64,000 bases of DNA from NCBI GenBank assembly GCA_021323595.1, contig JAJPKR010000026.1, forward strand, positions 62,001 through 126,000, written 5' to 3'. A model generated the notes under the pieces. It was not told the origin of the DNA. It was given only the letters and a program-made list of their open reading frames with translations, and did no database searches. This document shows positions 1-7,639 of the stretch, one piece after another (position 1 is the first letter of the stretch; every line of letters begins with the position of its first letter). This DNA comes from Terriglobia bacterium (lineage in GTDB: Bacteria > Acidobacteriota > Terriglobia > Terriglobales > SCQP01). The translations under genes were made by a program, and so were the position numbers.

Positions 1-471
1 CGGCAATGGCGCAGCGGGCGCCACGGCCGGCGTTTCGAGCTCTGGAAGCTGCGCACGATGCGAGCGGATGCCGATCAGGACAAAGAGGAGTTGCGCGCCT
101 CCAGCGAGGTCCCGTGGCCGGATTTCAAGCTATCGCGCGATCCGCGGGTCACGCGCGTCGGCGCCTGGTTGCGGCGGACCAGCCTCGATGAACTGCCGCA
201 GCTTTGGAATATCTGGCGGGGCGAGATGACCTGGGTGGGGCCCCGGCCGACCTCATTCTCGCATGAGGTTTACGAGCTATGGCAGACCGAGCGGTTGGAA
301 GTACGACCCGGTTTGACGGGACTGTGGCAGGTGCTGGAGCGGGGGCAGAGCCCGTTCCCCCAGCGGGTGCGGCTGGATGTCGCCTACGTTCGCGCGCGCA
401 ATTGGAAGCTGAACGCCAAGATCATGGTCGCGACGATCGGAAAAGTCTGGTCGGGCGACGGAGCCAAATAG
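1..471 (+). CDS. Undecaprenyl-phosphate sugar phosphotransferase (partial, 5' end outside window)
   Basis: C-terminal 156 residues of a bacterial sugar transferase of the WcaJ/RfbP type, open to the left edge. The frame shows the family's catalytic core: FELWKLRTM near the start, the [13 protein letters not shown] block, then [12 protein letters not shown] and WVGPRP (residues about 63-82), and the C-terminal [10 protein letters not shown]. Known members move a hexose-1-phosphate onto undecaprenyl phosphate at the inner face of the cytoplasmic membrane, starting a lipid-linked glycan. It ends 10 nt before the next gene and is the first visible gene of the surface-polysaccharide operon. The ATG at 58 is internal, because conserved family residues precede it. 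Which sugar it transfers cannot be told. Confidence 0.93.
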   Translation, partial: RQWRSGRHGRRFELWKLRTMRADADQDKEELRASSEVPWPDFKLSRDPRVTRVGAWLRRTSLDELPQLWNIWRGEMTWVGPRPTSFSHEVYELWQTERLEVRPGLTGLWQVLERGQSPFPQRVRLDVAYVRARNWKLNAKIMVATIGKVWSGDGAK

Positions 472-481
472 GAGCCGGAAC

Positions 482-1969
482 GTGGCCGACAGGACGAGGG
501 CAGCGAGCAAGGGTATGGTGGCGGCATGGTATCTGGGACCGCCCCTGCTGGCGGCAGCGGCGCTGTGGGCGATCGTTCCCGCGCCTGCCGAGCGCGCGCT
601 GCTGATCGGCCTGGCAGTCGTGGCGGGAGCGGCGGCAGCGGCAATTCTGCGGCAGCCGGCATGGGGCGCGCTGGCGCTGATCGCGTTCGTTTATAGCAAT
701 CTACCTGGCGTGATCACACAACAAGGCGGTGGCACCTGGGAACTGACCGCGCTGCTGATTTGGACTGCGGCCGCATGGCTCGCCCACCAGGGCATGCGCC
801 GCGACTCGCCGCCGCTGCGATGGCCGCTGTGGCTTCCGCTACTGATCTGGGGCGTCTTGATGGTGGTCGCGGGCTGGCGAGGCGTCAATCACCCCGACAG
901 CATCGTCGCGGTCGAAGGGTACGGCAAGAGCGTACTGATCCTTTACTTGATCGTAAATTTGCTGCGCACCCCCCGACGGCTGCATGCGGCGATTCAGGCG
1001 CTCTTGGCGGTGGTCGTGCTCATGGCGGCCGCGGTGATCTACCAAGGCGTGACGGGAAGCAACTTTGACTTCGGCGGCTTCGCGACGCGCACCTACGAGG
1101 AAACGTCGCCGGGCGTGATGGGCTGGCGTTTGGGGGGTTCGATGGGCGATCCCAACTTCCTGGCGCTGATGCTGGTGGCTACGCTGCCGCTCGCGGGGAT
1201 GGAGATGCTCGAACCGCAAGCCCGCCCGGCGCGCGCCTTGGGCGGGTTGGCAATCGCGATGACGCTGATGGCCGCGGTCTTCACCTATTCCCGCGGCGCG
1301 CTGCTCGGCATCGTGTTCGCCGCCGCGGCTTTGGCGTGGCACCAACGGCGGCGAACATTGTGGCTGGCGTTAGGCGCGGCGCTGGGGGTCGTGGTGGTCG
1401 CGGCCTTGCCCCAGGCGTATCGAGCGCGCTTGCTTTCCCTGCGCGAACTGTCGCTGACGGCGCCGCAGCAATCGATTCCTGACGCCTCGTTTCGGGGCCG
1501 GCGCAGCGAATTGCTGGCGGGGGTGCTGATGTGGCGCACGCACCCCTGGCTGGGCGTCGGCACCGGCGCCTACGCCGACGCCTACGAGCGCTATAGCGGC
1601 TGGCTAGGGCTCGATCCGCGCGGCGAGATGCGCGATCCGCACAATCTTTACGTCGAACGCGCGTCGGAGACCGGCACTCTCGGCTTGCTCGCGTTCCTCG
1701 GCCTGCTCGCCACGGCGCTGATCGAATTGCGGCGCACGCGCCACTGGTTCGCGCGCCGGGGCGCCGCCGCTTGGGCGCACGCGGCGCGAGGCGTGGAGCT
1801 GAGCATCGAAACCTACTTGCTGATGAGCTTGTTCTTGCATGGGGCGTACTTCCGCAATTTCTATCTGCTGCTGGCGCTGGCTGCCGGCTACATCGCTTTC
1901 GGACGGGCCTGGCGGCGCGCTGCCGCGGCCGCACCTGCCCGGCCGCTGGCAGCAGCCAGCGGCGCCTAG
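482..1969 (+). CDS. O-antigen ligase / Wzy-like polymerase family membrane protein
   Basis: 495 residues with about ten to twelve hydrophobic segments and a large loop in the second half, the layout of the O-antigen ligase (Wzy_C) family. The loop carries RGRRSELLAG, HPWLGVGTG and DPHNLYVE, typical of that family. Starts at GTG 482, about 7 nt after an AGGAG. Known members join a lipid-linked glycan to an acceptor, or polymerise repeat units, on the periplasmic side of the inner membrane. Operon position between a priming transferase and glycosyltransferases fits either role. Ligase and polymerase cannot be separated from sequence alone. Confidence 0.85.
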   Translation: MADRTRAASKGMVAAWYLGPPLLAAAALWAIVPAPAERALLIGLAVVAGAAAAAILRQPAWGALALIAFVYSNLPGVITQQGGGTWELTALLIWTAAAWLAHQGMRRDSPPLRWPLWLPLLIWGVLMVVAGWRGVNHPDSIVAVEGYGKSVLILYLIVNLLRTPRRLHAAIQALLAVVVLMAAAVIYQGVTGSNFDFGGFATRTYEETSPGVMGWRLGGSMGDPNFLALMLVATLPLAGMEMLEPQARPARALGGLAIAMTLMAAVFTYSRGALLGIVFAAAALAWHQRRRTLWLALGAALGVVVVAALPQAYRARLLSLRELSLTAPQQSIPDASFRGRRSELLAGVLMWRTHPWLGVGTGAYADAYERYSGWLGLDPRGEMRDPHNLYVERASETGTLGLLAFLGLLATALIELRRTRHWFARRGAAAWAHAARGVELSIETYLLMSLFLHGAYFRNFYLLLALAAGYIAFGRAWRRAAAAAPARPLAAASGA

Positions 1970-1983
1970 CGCGGAGGACGCCG

Positions 1984-3138
1984 ATGGCGACGGTCGCGTG
2001 GGTCATCGATTCTTTGCGCTTGGGAGGCGCGGAGCGACTCGCGTTGGCCTGGCAAGCCGAAGGCCCGGCGGGCGAGTGGCGGCAGCGGTTGGCCGTCTTG
2101 CAGTGCGCGGGCGAGGCGGCTTCGTTTGAAGCCGAAGCCCGGGCGCGCGGCTTGGAGTGGTGGTGCGCCGGCGCCCGCCATTTGCGCGACCTGGCCGCTT
2201 GGCGCCGCCTGCGCAATTACTTGCGCCAGGAGCAAGCGGATCTGCTGCATGCGCATCTCGGTTACGCCACCCTGTGGACGGCGGCGGCGGCGCGTGCGTT
2301 ACGAATTCCCTGGCTGGCGACGGTGCATATCTTGCCGGGCCAGGCGCGCGGCTGGCGCGCGCGGGCGCTGGAACGGCTCCAAATCACGGTGCTGAATCGC
2401 AGCGCGTGCCGAATCGTGCTGCTCAGTCAGGCACAGCACCGCGCCTGGACGGAAGCCGGTTTGCACGGCCAACGCGCCGTCTTGCTGCCGAATGGCGTAG
2501 CCGCATCGCCGCTGGCGCTGCCGGCAGAACGCGCCGCTGCAAGAAATCGGCTCGGAGTCGCGCCCTCCGCGCGGCTCTTCTTGACGGTGGCCGCCGTGCG
2601 GCCAGACAAGGGATGGCGTGATTGGCTGGCCGCGATCCCGCTCATCGCCGCGCGCGTTCCGCAGGCACAGTTTGTCTGGATCGGCGATGGCGCGGAAGGC
2701 GCGCTCTTACGCGCGCACACAGCGGCGCGCGCCGATACGCGGCACATCGGCTTGGGCGCCGACATTGGCGCTTGGCTGAAGTGCGCCGACATCTTCCTTT
2801 TCCCGAGCCACGTTGAAGCGCAGCCAACCGCTCTGATCGAAGCCATGGCGGCCGGGCTGCCCATCGTGGCCTATGACCTAGAAGTCCATCGCGAACTCTT
2901 GGGCACCGACGCGGGCTGGCGTGTCGAGCGCGGGAAAAGCGCAGCGCTGGCGGACGCGGCGGCGGCAGCCGCGCTCGATCCGGAGCTGGCGCGCAGCCGC
3001 GGACACCGCGCGTACGAACGATATTCCGCGCAGTATGCGCAAGGCTTGTGGCGACAACGCTTGGCGGAGTTATACCGAACGGCTTTGGATGAGCACGCCT
3101 CGAGGCGGCTTCCCCATGAGCATGCGGCAGCGGCCTGA
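1984..3138 (+). CDS. Glycosyltransferase family 4 protein
   Basis: 384 residues with a GT-B fold pattern. The N-terminal half begins MATVAWVIDSLRLGGAERLA, the usual GT4 opening with a glycine-rich acceptor-site loop. The C-terminal half has EAQPTALIEAMAAGLP, the EX7E motif of retaining GT4 enzymes that binds the nucleotide-sugar. ATG 1984 is chosen because a GGAGG (1973-1977) lies 6 nt upstream and the GT4 N-terminus starts there. It lies 14 nt after the ligase gene and overlaps the next gene by 23 nt, indicating translational coupling. Probably extends the lipid-linked glycan in the cytoplasm. Donor and acceptor are unknown. Confidence 0.88.
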   Translation: MATVAWVIDSLRLGGAERLALAWQAEGPAGEWRQRLAVLQCAGEAASFEAEARARGLEWWCAGARHLRDLAAWRRLRNYLRQEQADLLHAHLGYATLWTAAAARALRIPWLATVHILPGQARGWRARALERLQITVLNRSACRIVLLSQAQHRAWTEAGLHGQRAVLLPNGVAASPLALPAERAAARNRLGVAPSARLFLTVAAVRPDKGWRDWLAAIPLIAARVPQAQFVWIGDGAEGALLRAHTAARADTRHIGLGADIGAWLKCADIFLFPSHVEAQPTALIEAMAAGLPIVAYDLEVHRELLGTDAGWRVERGKSAALADAAAAAALDPELARSRGHRAYERYSAQYAQGLWRQRLAELYRTALDEHASRRLPHEHAAAA

Positions 3139-4387
3139 AATCTTGATCGTCGAGTTCTTCTCGCGCGGCGGACTCTTTCATTACGCGCTGCAACTGGGGC
3201 TCGCGCTGGGACGCCAAGGTCGGCGGGTCACGATGCTGACGGGACGAAAGCCGGAGCTGATGCCGCCGCCATCGGCCGCCGATTTCGTGCTCATGCCGCG
3301 GCTGTGGACTTGGGATCCGCGGCGGCAGCAGCGCCCCGGAGCGTTCCGCCGCGGCCTGCATGCGCTGCGGTACACGGCGGCGTGGATTCAAATTCTTTGG
3401 TTTGTCCGCCGTCTGCGCCCGCGGGCGGTGCTATTAGGCGACCTGGAACACCGCTGCGACGCTTGGTTCTGCCGCCTGCTGCGCGGGAGCGGGGGGACTC
3501 TCGCCGACGTCTGCCACAACGTCGTCGCCTTCGATCGCCGCTCGCGTGGGAAAATGTTGCGGCGGGAACGGTGGCGAGACCGGCTGCTGGCGAATTTCGA
3601 TTGCGTGTTCGTGCATGGCACGGCGCTCGCAGACGAGTTGGCGCGGCGTAATGGGTGCCGCCCGCTGACGATTCCGCACGGCGCCGGTGATTTCTGTGCG
3701 GCGGGAGCGTGCGCCGATCCCAATCTGCGAACGCGCCTGCAATTGCCCGAAACAGCGCCTGTCGCGCTACTTTTCGGCACATTGACAAAGTACAAAGGGG
3801 TGCGGTGGTTACTCACCGCATTGGCCGCAGTCGCAGCCCACAAGCGTCCCTTTTTAGTCATCGCCGGCTTTCCCGCCGCCGACGCCTCGCTCGCGGCTTG
3901 GCGAGCCGAAGCGCGGCAACTGGGCCTCGAGCGCTGGGTGCGTTGGCACACGGAATACATCCCCTGGAAGGAGGTCGCCTGGTACTTTCGCCTGGCGGCT
4001 TTCGTGGTATTGCCCTACTACCACGCCTCGCAAAGTGGGGTGGCCCACCTCGCGTTGAGCTTCGCAAGGCCAATCGTGGCCAGTAACGTGGGCGCGCTGC
4101 CGGAAACAGTGGCGCACGGCGTGAACGGGCTGATCGTTCCGGTAGGGGACGTGGCGGCGCTGGCGCAAGCGATCGAAGAGCTTGCGGGGGCGCCAGAGCG
4201 CTGCCAGGCCATGGGACAACAGTCGGCGCAACGCGCGCGGGAATTGCACGATTGGGACGCCGTGGCCAGACGGGTGTGCGAAGGGCTAGCGGCGCCGCCT
4301 GGGCGGCGCGCACGTCTGCCATCGCCCGGCTTGGCCCCATTCGGCCTGTTGCGCGCCATTTTTGCCGGTCGGCGTGCATCCCGATAG
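3116..4387 (+). CDS. Glycosyltransferase family 4 protein
   Basis: 423 residues resembling GT4 enzymes. The N-terminus EILIVEFFSRGGLFHYALQLG is followed by a central LLFGTLTKYKGVRWLL block. A C-terminal stretch has YHASQSGVAHLALSFARP and VGALPETVAHGVNGLIVPVGD, which corresponds to the donor-sugar site although the classical EX7E spacing is less clear. The start is ATG 3116 or the in-frame ATG 3122. A GAGG at 3102-3105 favours 3116. It begins inside the previous gene. Likely the second chain-extending transferase of the operon; substrate unknown. Confidence 0.85.
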   Translation: MSMRQRPEILIVEFFSRGGLFHYALQLGLALGRQGRRVTMLTGRKPELMPPPSAADFVLMPRLWTWDPRRQQRPGAFRRGLHALRYTAAWIQILWFVRRLRPRAVLLGDLEHRCDAWFCRLLRGSGGTLADVCHNVVAFDRRSRGKMLRRERWRDRLLANFDCVFVHGTALADELARRNGCRPLTIPHGAGDFCAAGACADPNLRTRLQLPETAPVALLFGTLTKYKGVRWLLTALAAVAAHKRPFLVIAGFPAADASLAAWRAEARQLGLERWVRWHTEYIPWKEVAWYFRLAAFVVLPYYHASQSGVAHLALSFARPIVASNVGALPETVAHGVNGLIVPVGDVAALAQAIEELAGAPERCQAMGQQSAQRARELHDWDAVARRVCEGLAAPPGRRARLPSPGLAPFGLLRAIFAGRRASR

Positions 4388-4433
4388 GTACTTTCCTCAT
4401 CTTTCGTCTCGCGGGGGGTGGCAGCGAACATCC

Positions 4434-6347
4434 ATGTGCGGAATCTGCGGCATGGCGGGACGGCGGGTTTCCGCCGCCACCGTGGAGCGAATCACGGCTG
4501 CGCTGCGCCACCGCGGGCCCGAAGACGAAGGCCTGTATCGCAACGAAGGCGTTGCGCTCGGAAGCCGGCGCTTGCGCATTCTCGATCTGGAAGGCGCCCG
4601 CCAGCCGCTGCGCAATGAGACCGGCGACATCATCGCCGTCTTCAACGGCGAAATCTACAACTACCGCGAGCTGCGCCAAGAGCTTGCCGCCAAAGGCCAC
4701 CGCCTGACGACCGAGGGCGACGGCGAGGTCCTGGTGCACTTGTACGAGGAGCACGGCGGCTCCTTGACCCGGCGGTTGGAGGGTATGTTCGCCTTCGCGC
4801 TCTGGGATCGCCGCGAGCAGAGCCTGTGGCTGGCGCGCGACCGCTTCGGCGTGAAGCCGCTCTACTATTCGCCGCGGCCCGAGGGCATCGTCTTCTCCTC
4901 CGAGTTGGGCGCCTTGCTGGAGGATCCGGATTTCAGCACGGAACCGGATCTCGCGGCGCTCGACCTCTACCTCGAGCTGAACTACATTCCTTCTCCCCAT
5001 ACGGTCTACGCGGCGGCGCGAAAGCTGCCGCCGGCGACGATGCTGCGCTGGCGGCGCGGTGAACTACGGCTCTTCCGCTACTGGGTGCTGGAGGAGGAGC
5101 GAGCGCCCGCGCCGCCGAAACTCGCGTCGCAAACGGAGGCGGCAGCGGCGGAGGAGCTGCGGGCGCATTTGCGCCAAGCGGTGGCGCGACGCATGGTCAG
5201 CGACGTACCCTTGGGCCTGTTTCTGAGCGGCGGCTTGGATTCCGCCACGGTGCTGTCTTTCATGGCCGAGCAGTCGCCCAAGCCGGTCAAAACGTTTTCG
5301 ATCGGCTTTCGGGAGCGGCAGTTTTCCGAACTGAAGATGGCGCGCCGTCTGGCGCGACGCTTCGGCTGCGAACACCATGAACTGGTGCTCACGCCGGATG
5401 CGGTGAGCGAGTTGCCCAAATTGACGGAAGCGTTTCACGAACCCTTCGGCGATTCCTCGGCGCTGCCGACGTATTGTTTGGCGCGCATGGCGCGCCGTGA
5501 CGTGACCGCGTGCCTGGGCGGAGACGGCGGCGACGAGATCTTCGCCGGCTACGAAACCTACCGGGCGTTGCAGATTTCGCTCTGGTGCGACCGCTTGCCG
5601 CGCCGCTGGCTGGCGGCTCCGCCGGCGAGCTGGCTGGACCGCCTGCCGTTGGGCCACGGCAAGGTGCCGCTGCAATATCGCTGGCGAAAATTCCGCTCCG
5701 AGCTGGCGGCGCCGCCGCGCGAGCGCACGGTGCGCTGGCGCGGCATCTTCAGCACCGCGCAACGCGCCCGCCTTTGGCGCCAGCCGCCGCCGAGCGTGGG
5801 CGCGGGCGCGCTGGTCGCGAGGATCGGCGAGGAGTGGAGCGATGCGGCGCCGCTCAACCGAGCGCTCTATCTCGATCTGCGCCTGTATCTGGCCGACGAT
5901 ATCTTGACCAAGTTCGACCGCATGACCATGGCGCATTCCTTGGAAGGTCGCGAGCCGCTGCTGGACACCGATTTAGTTCGCTTCATGTTCGGCCTGCCGG
6001 CGCATTTCAAGATGCGCCGGCTGCAGGGCAAGCACCTGCTGCGCCGGGCCATGCGCGGCCGCCTGCCGGGCGCGGTGCTGCGCGGCAAGAAGCAGGGATT
6101 CAGCATTCCGCTCGGTCCGTGGCTGCGCGGCCCGCTGCGCTCGCTGGCGGAGGAGCACTTGCTGGCGCCGGGGGGCGAACTGGCGTATTGGTTCGAGCCC
6201 TCCGCCATCGCCGCACTGCTCCGCGAACACATGGCGGCGCAGGCCGATCACGGGCGCCAGATTTGGAATCTTTTGTGCATCGCGCTCTGGCTCGACCGTG
6301 TGGCGTCGTGCCGGAACGCGAGCGGAGCGTATGCGGTCCGGGCGTAA
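4434..6347 (+). CDS. Asparagine synthase (glutamine-hydrolysing) / AsnB-type amidotransferase
   Basis: 637 residues. Starts MCGICGMAG, so Cys2 becomes the N-terminal nucleophile of the class II glutaminase domain (about residues 2-200). The synthetase domain has the ATP-pyrophosphatase loop SGGLDS at residues 265-270. Family members convert aspartate to asparagine with glutamine and ATP. Copies inside polysaccharide operons are thought to amidate sugar acids or other glycan substituents instead, and many exosortase-linked glycan clusters carry one. The start at ATG 4434 is fixed by the need for Cys2. It lies 46 nt after the previous gene and 24 nt before the next. I infer a glycan-modifying role from context only. 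Confidence 0.9.
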   Translation: MCGICGMAGRRVSAATVERITAALRHRGPEDEGLYRNEGVALGSRRLRILDLEGARQPLRNETGDIIAVFNGEIYNYRELRQELAAKGHRLTTEGDGEVLVHLYEEHGGSLTRRLEGMFAFALWDRREQSLWLARDRFGVKPLYYSPRPEGIVFSSELGALLEDPDFSTEPDLAALDLYLELNYIPSPHTVYAAARKLPPATMLRWRRGELRLFRYWVLEEERAPAPPKLASQTEAAAAEELRAHLRQAVARRMVSDVPLGLFLSGGLDSATVLSFMAEQSPKPVKTFSIGFRERQFSELKMARRLARRFGCEHHELVLTPDAVSELPKLTEAFHEPFGDSSALPTYCLARMARRDVTACLGGDGGDEIFAGYETYRALQISLWCDRLPRRWLAAPPASWLDRLPLGHGKVPLQYRWRKFRSELAAPPRERTVRWRGIFSTAQRARLWRQPPPSVGAGALVARIGEEWSDAAPLNRALYLDLRLYLADDILTKFDRMTMAHSLEGREPLLDTDLVRFMFGLPAHFKMRRLQGKHLLRRAMRGRLPGAVLRGKKQGFSIPLGPWLRGPLRSLAEEHLLAPGGELAYWFEPSAIAALLREHMAAQADHGRQIWNLLCIALWLDRVASCRNASGAYAVRA

Positions 6348-6371
6348 ATCCTTGAAGGAGACTGGAGCCCT

Positions 6372-7631
6372 GTGAAACTGGGCTACATCTTCTCGCGCTA
6401 TCCGTTGCCCTCGGAAACCTTCATCGTGCGCGAGATGGAGGAAATCGCCGCGCTCGGCCATGAACTCGACGTCGCACCGCTCCTGGCTGCGCCGCCTCTC
6501 ACGACCCACGCCAACGCCGGCATGCAGGCGGCGATCGCGGTGCCTCCGTGGCTGCCGGAAGGCGGAGCCGCAGCGCTCGCGGCTTCATGGCGCGCGGCGC
6601 CAACGAGCCACTTCCATACCTGGGCCGTGGCGCTTTGGACGCACAAGGGACACTGGAATTCCCTGGCCGGGGCGGCGCTGTTTTGGCCCAAGGCGATCGC
6701 GATCGCCCGTCGCTTCGAGAAGTCGGGCGTGGAGCACATTCACGCGCACTATGCTACCCACCCAGCTCTGGTTGCCTGGATGGTGCACCGGCTGACCGGC
6801 ATTCCATTCAGTTTCACGGCCCACGCCCACGATATTTTCGTGCATCGTTCCGGCTTGGCTCTGAAGGTGGCCGCGGCGGCGTTCGTAGCGACGGTGAGCG
6901 AGTTCAACCGGCAACTGCTGGCGCGATGCCTGCCAGCCTGGAAGCGCAAGATCGTGGTGATCCATTGCGGCGTGCGGCCGGAGGTGTACGACCGGCGGCG
7001 CACGCCCGCCGCCGACGGCCGCCTGCGCTTGCTGTGCGTGGCTTCATTGCAGCCCTACAAAGGTCATCGGACGCTGCTGGAGGCTTGCGACCGACTGCGC
7101 GGCCGCCTGGACTTCACCTGCCGCTTGATCGGTTGGGGGCCCCAGCACGGGGCGTTGATCCGGGAAACGCGCCGGCGGGGCCTGGCGAGCATGGTCACCT
7201 TTGCCGGCCCGGCGGGCGAGCAGCATATCGCTCGGGAATTGGCCGCCGCAGATGTTTTCGTCCTGCCCAGCGTGGTCGAGCGTTCGGGAAAAATGGACGG
7301 TCTACCGGTGGCGCTTATGGAAGCGATGGCGGCGGGATTGCCGGTCGTCGCTTCGGATTTATCCGGGATTCCGGAGCTCGTGCGCCACGAGCAAACCGGT
7401 TTGTTGACTCCGCCCGGCGACGCTAAAGCCTTGGCGGAAGCGATCTTCATGCTGCGCGACCCAGCGCTGCGCGCGCAACTTGCCCAGCGCGGCCGCGCGT
7501 TGGTACAGCGGGAGTTTGACGCGCACCGTTCCGCCCTAGAGCTGACATCGCTGTTTGCCGGCGCGTCGCAGCCAGCCCATCGGGTGGGAGAGGTCATGCC
7601 CGCGCCGGCAGCGCCTCTGCCCAATACTTAG
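6372..7631 (+). CDS. Glycosyltransferase family 4 protein, colanic-acid type
   Basis: 419 residues, third GT4 enzyme of the operon. The opening LGYIFSRYPLPSETFIVREM and the HIHAHYATHPA and SFTAHAHDIF blocks are typical of the WcaL/ExpE-like GT4 subgroup. The donor-site region reads PSVVERSGKMDGLPVALMEA followed by MAAGLPVVASD, with the EX7E-like spacing. Start is GTG 6372, just after GGAG at about 6364-6367, and the GT4 N-terminus begins there. Expected to act in the cytoplasm on a lipid-linked glycan. No sugar specificity can be assigned. Confidence 0.88.
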   Translation: MKLGYIFSRYPLPSETFIVREMEEIAALGHELDVAPLLAAPPLTTHANAGMQAAIAVPPWLPEGGAAALAASWRAAPTSHFHTWAVALWTHKGHWNSLAGAALFWPKAIAIARRFEKSGVEHIHAHYATHPALVAWMVHRLTGIPFSFTAHAHDIFVHRSGLALKVAAAAFVATVSEFNRQLLARCLPAWKRKIVVIHCGVRPEVYDRRRTPAADGRLRLLCVASLQPYKGHRTLLEACDRLRGRLDFTCRLIGWGPQHGALIRETRRRGLASMVTFAGPAGEQHIARELAAADVFVLPSVVERSGKMDGLPVALMEAMAAGLPVVASDLSGIPELVRHEQTGLLTPPGDAKALAEAIFMLRDPALRAQLAQRGRALVQREFDAHRSALELTSLFAGASQPAHRVGEVMPAPAAPLPNT

Positions 7632-7639
7632 GCGCGAAC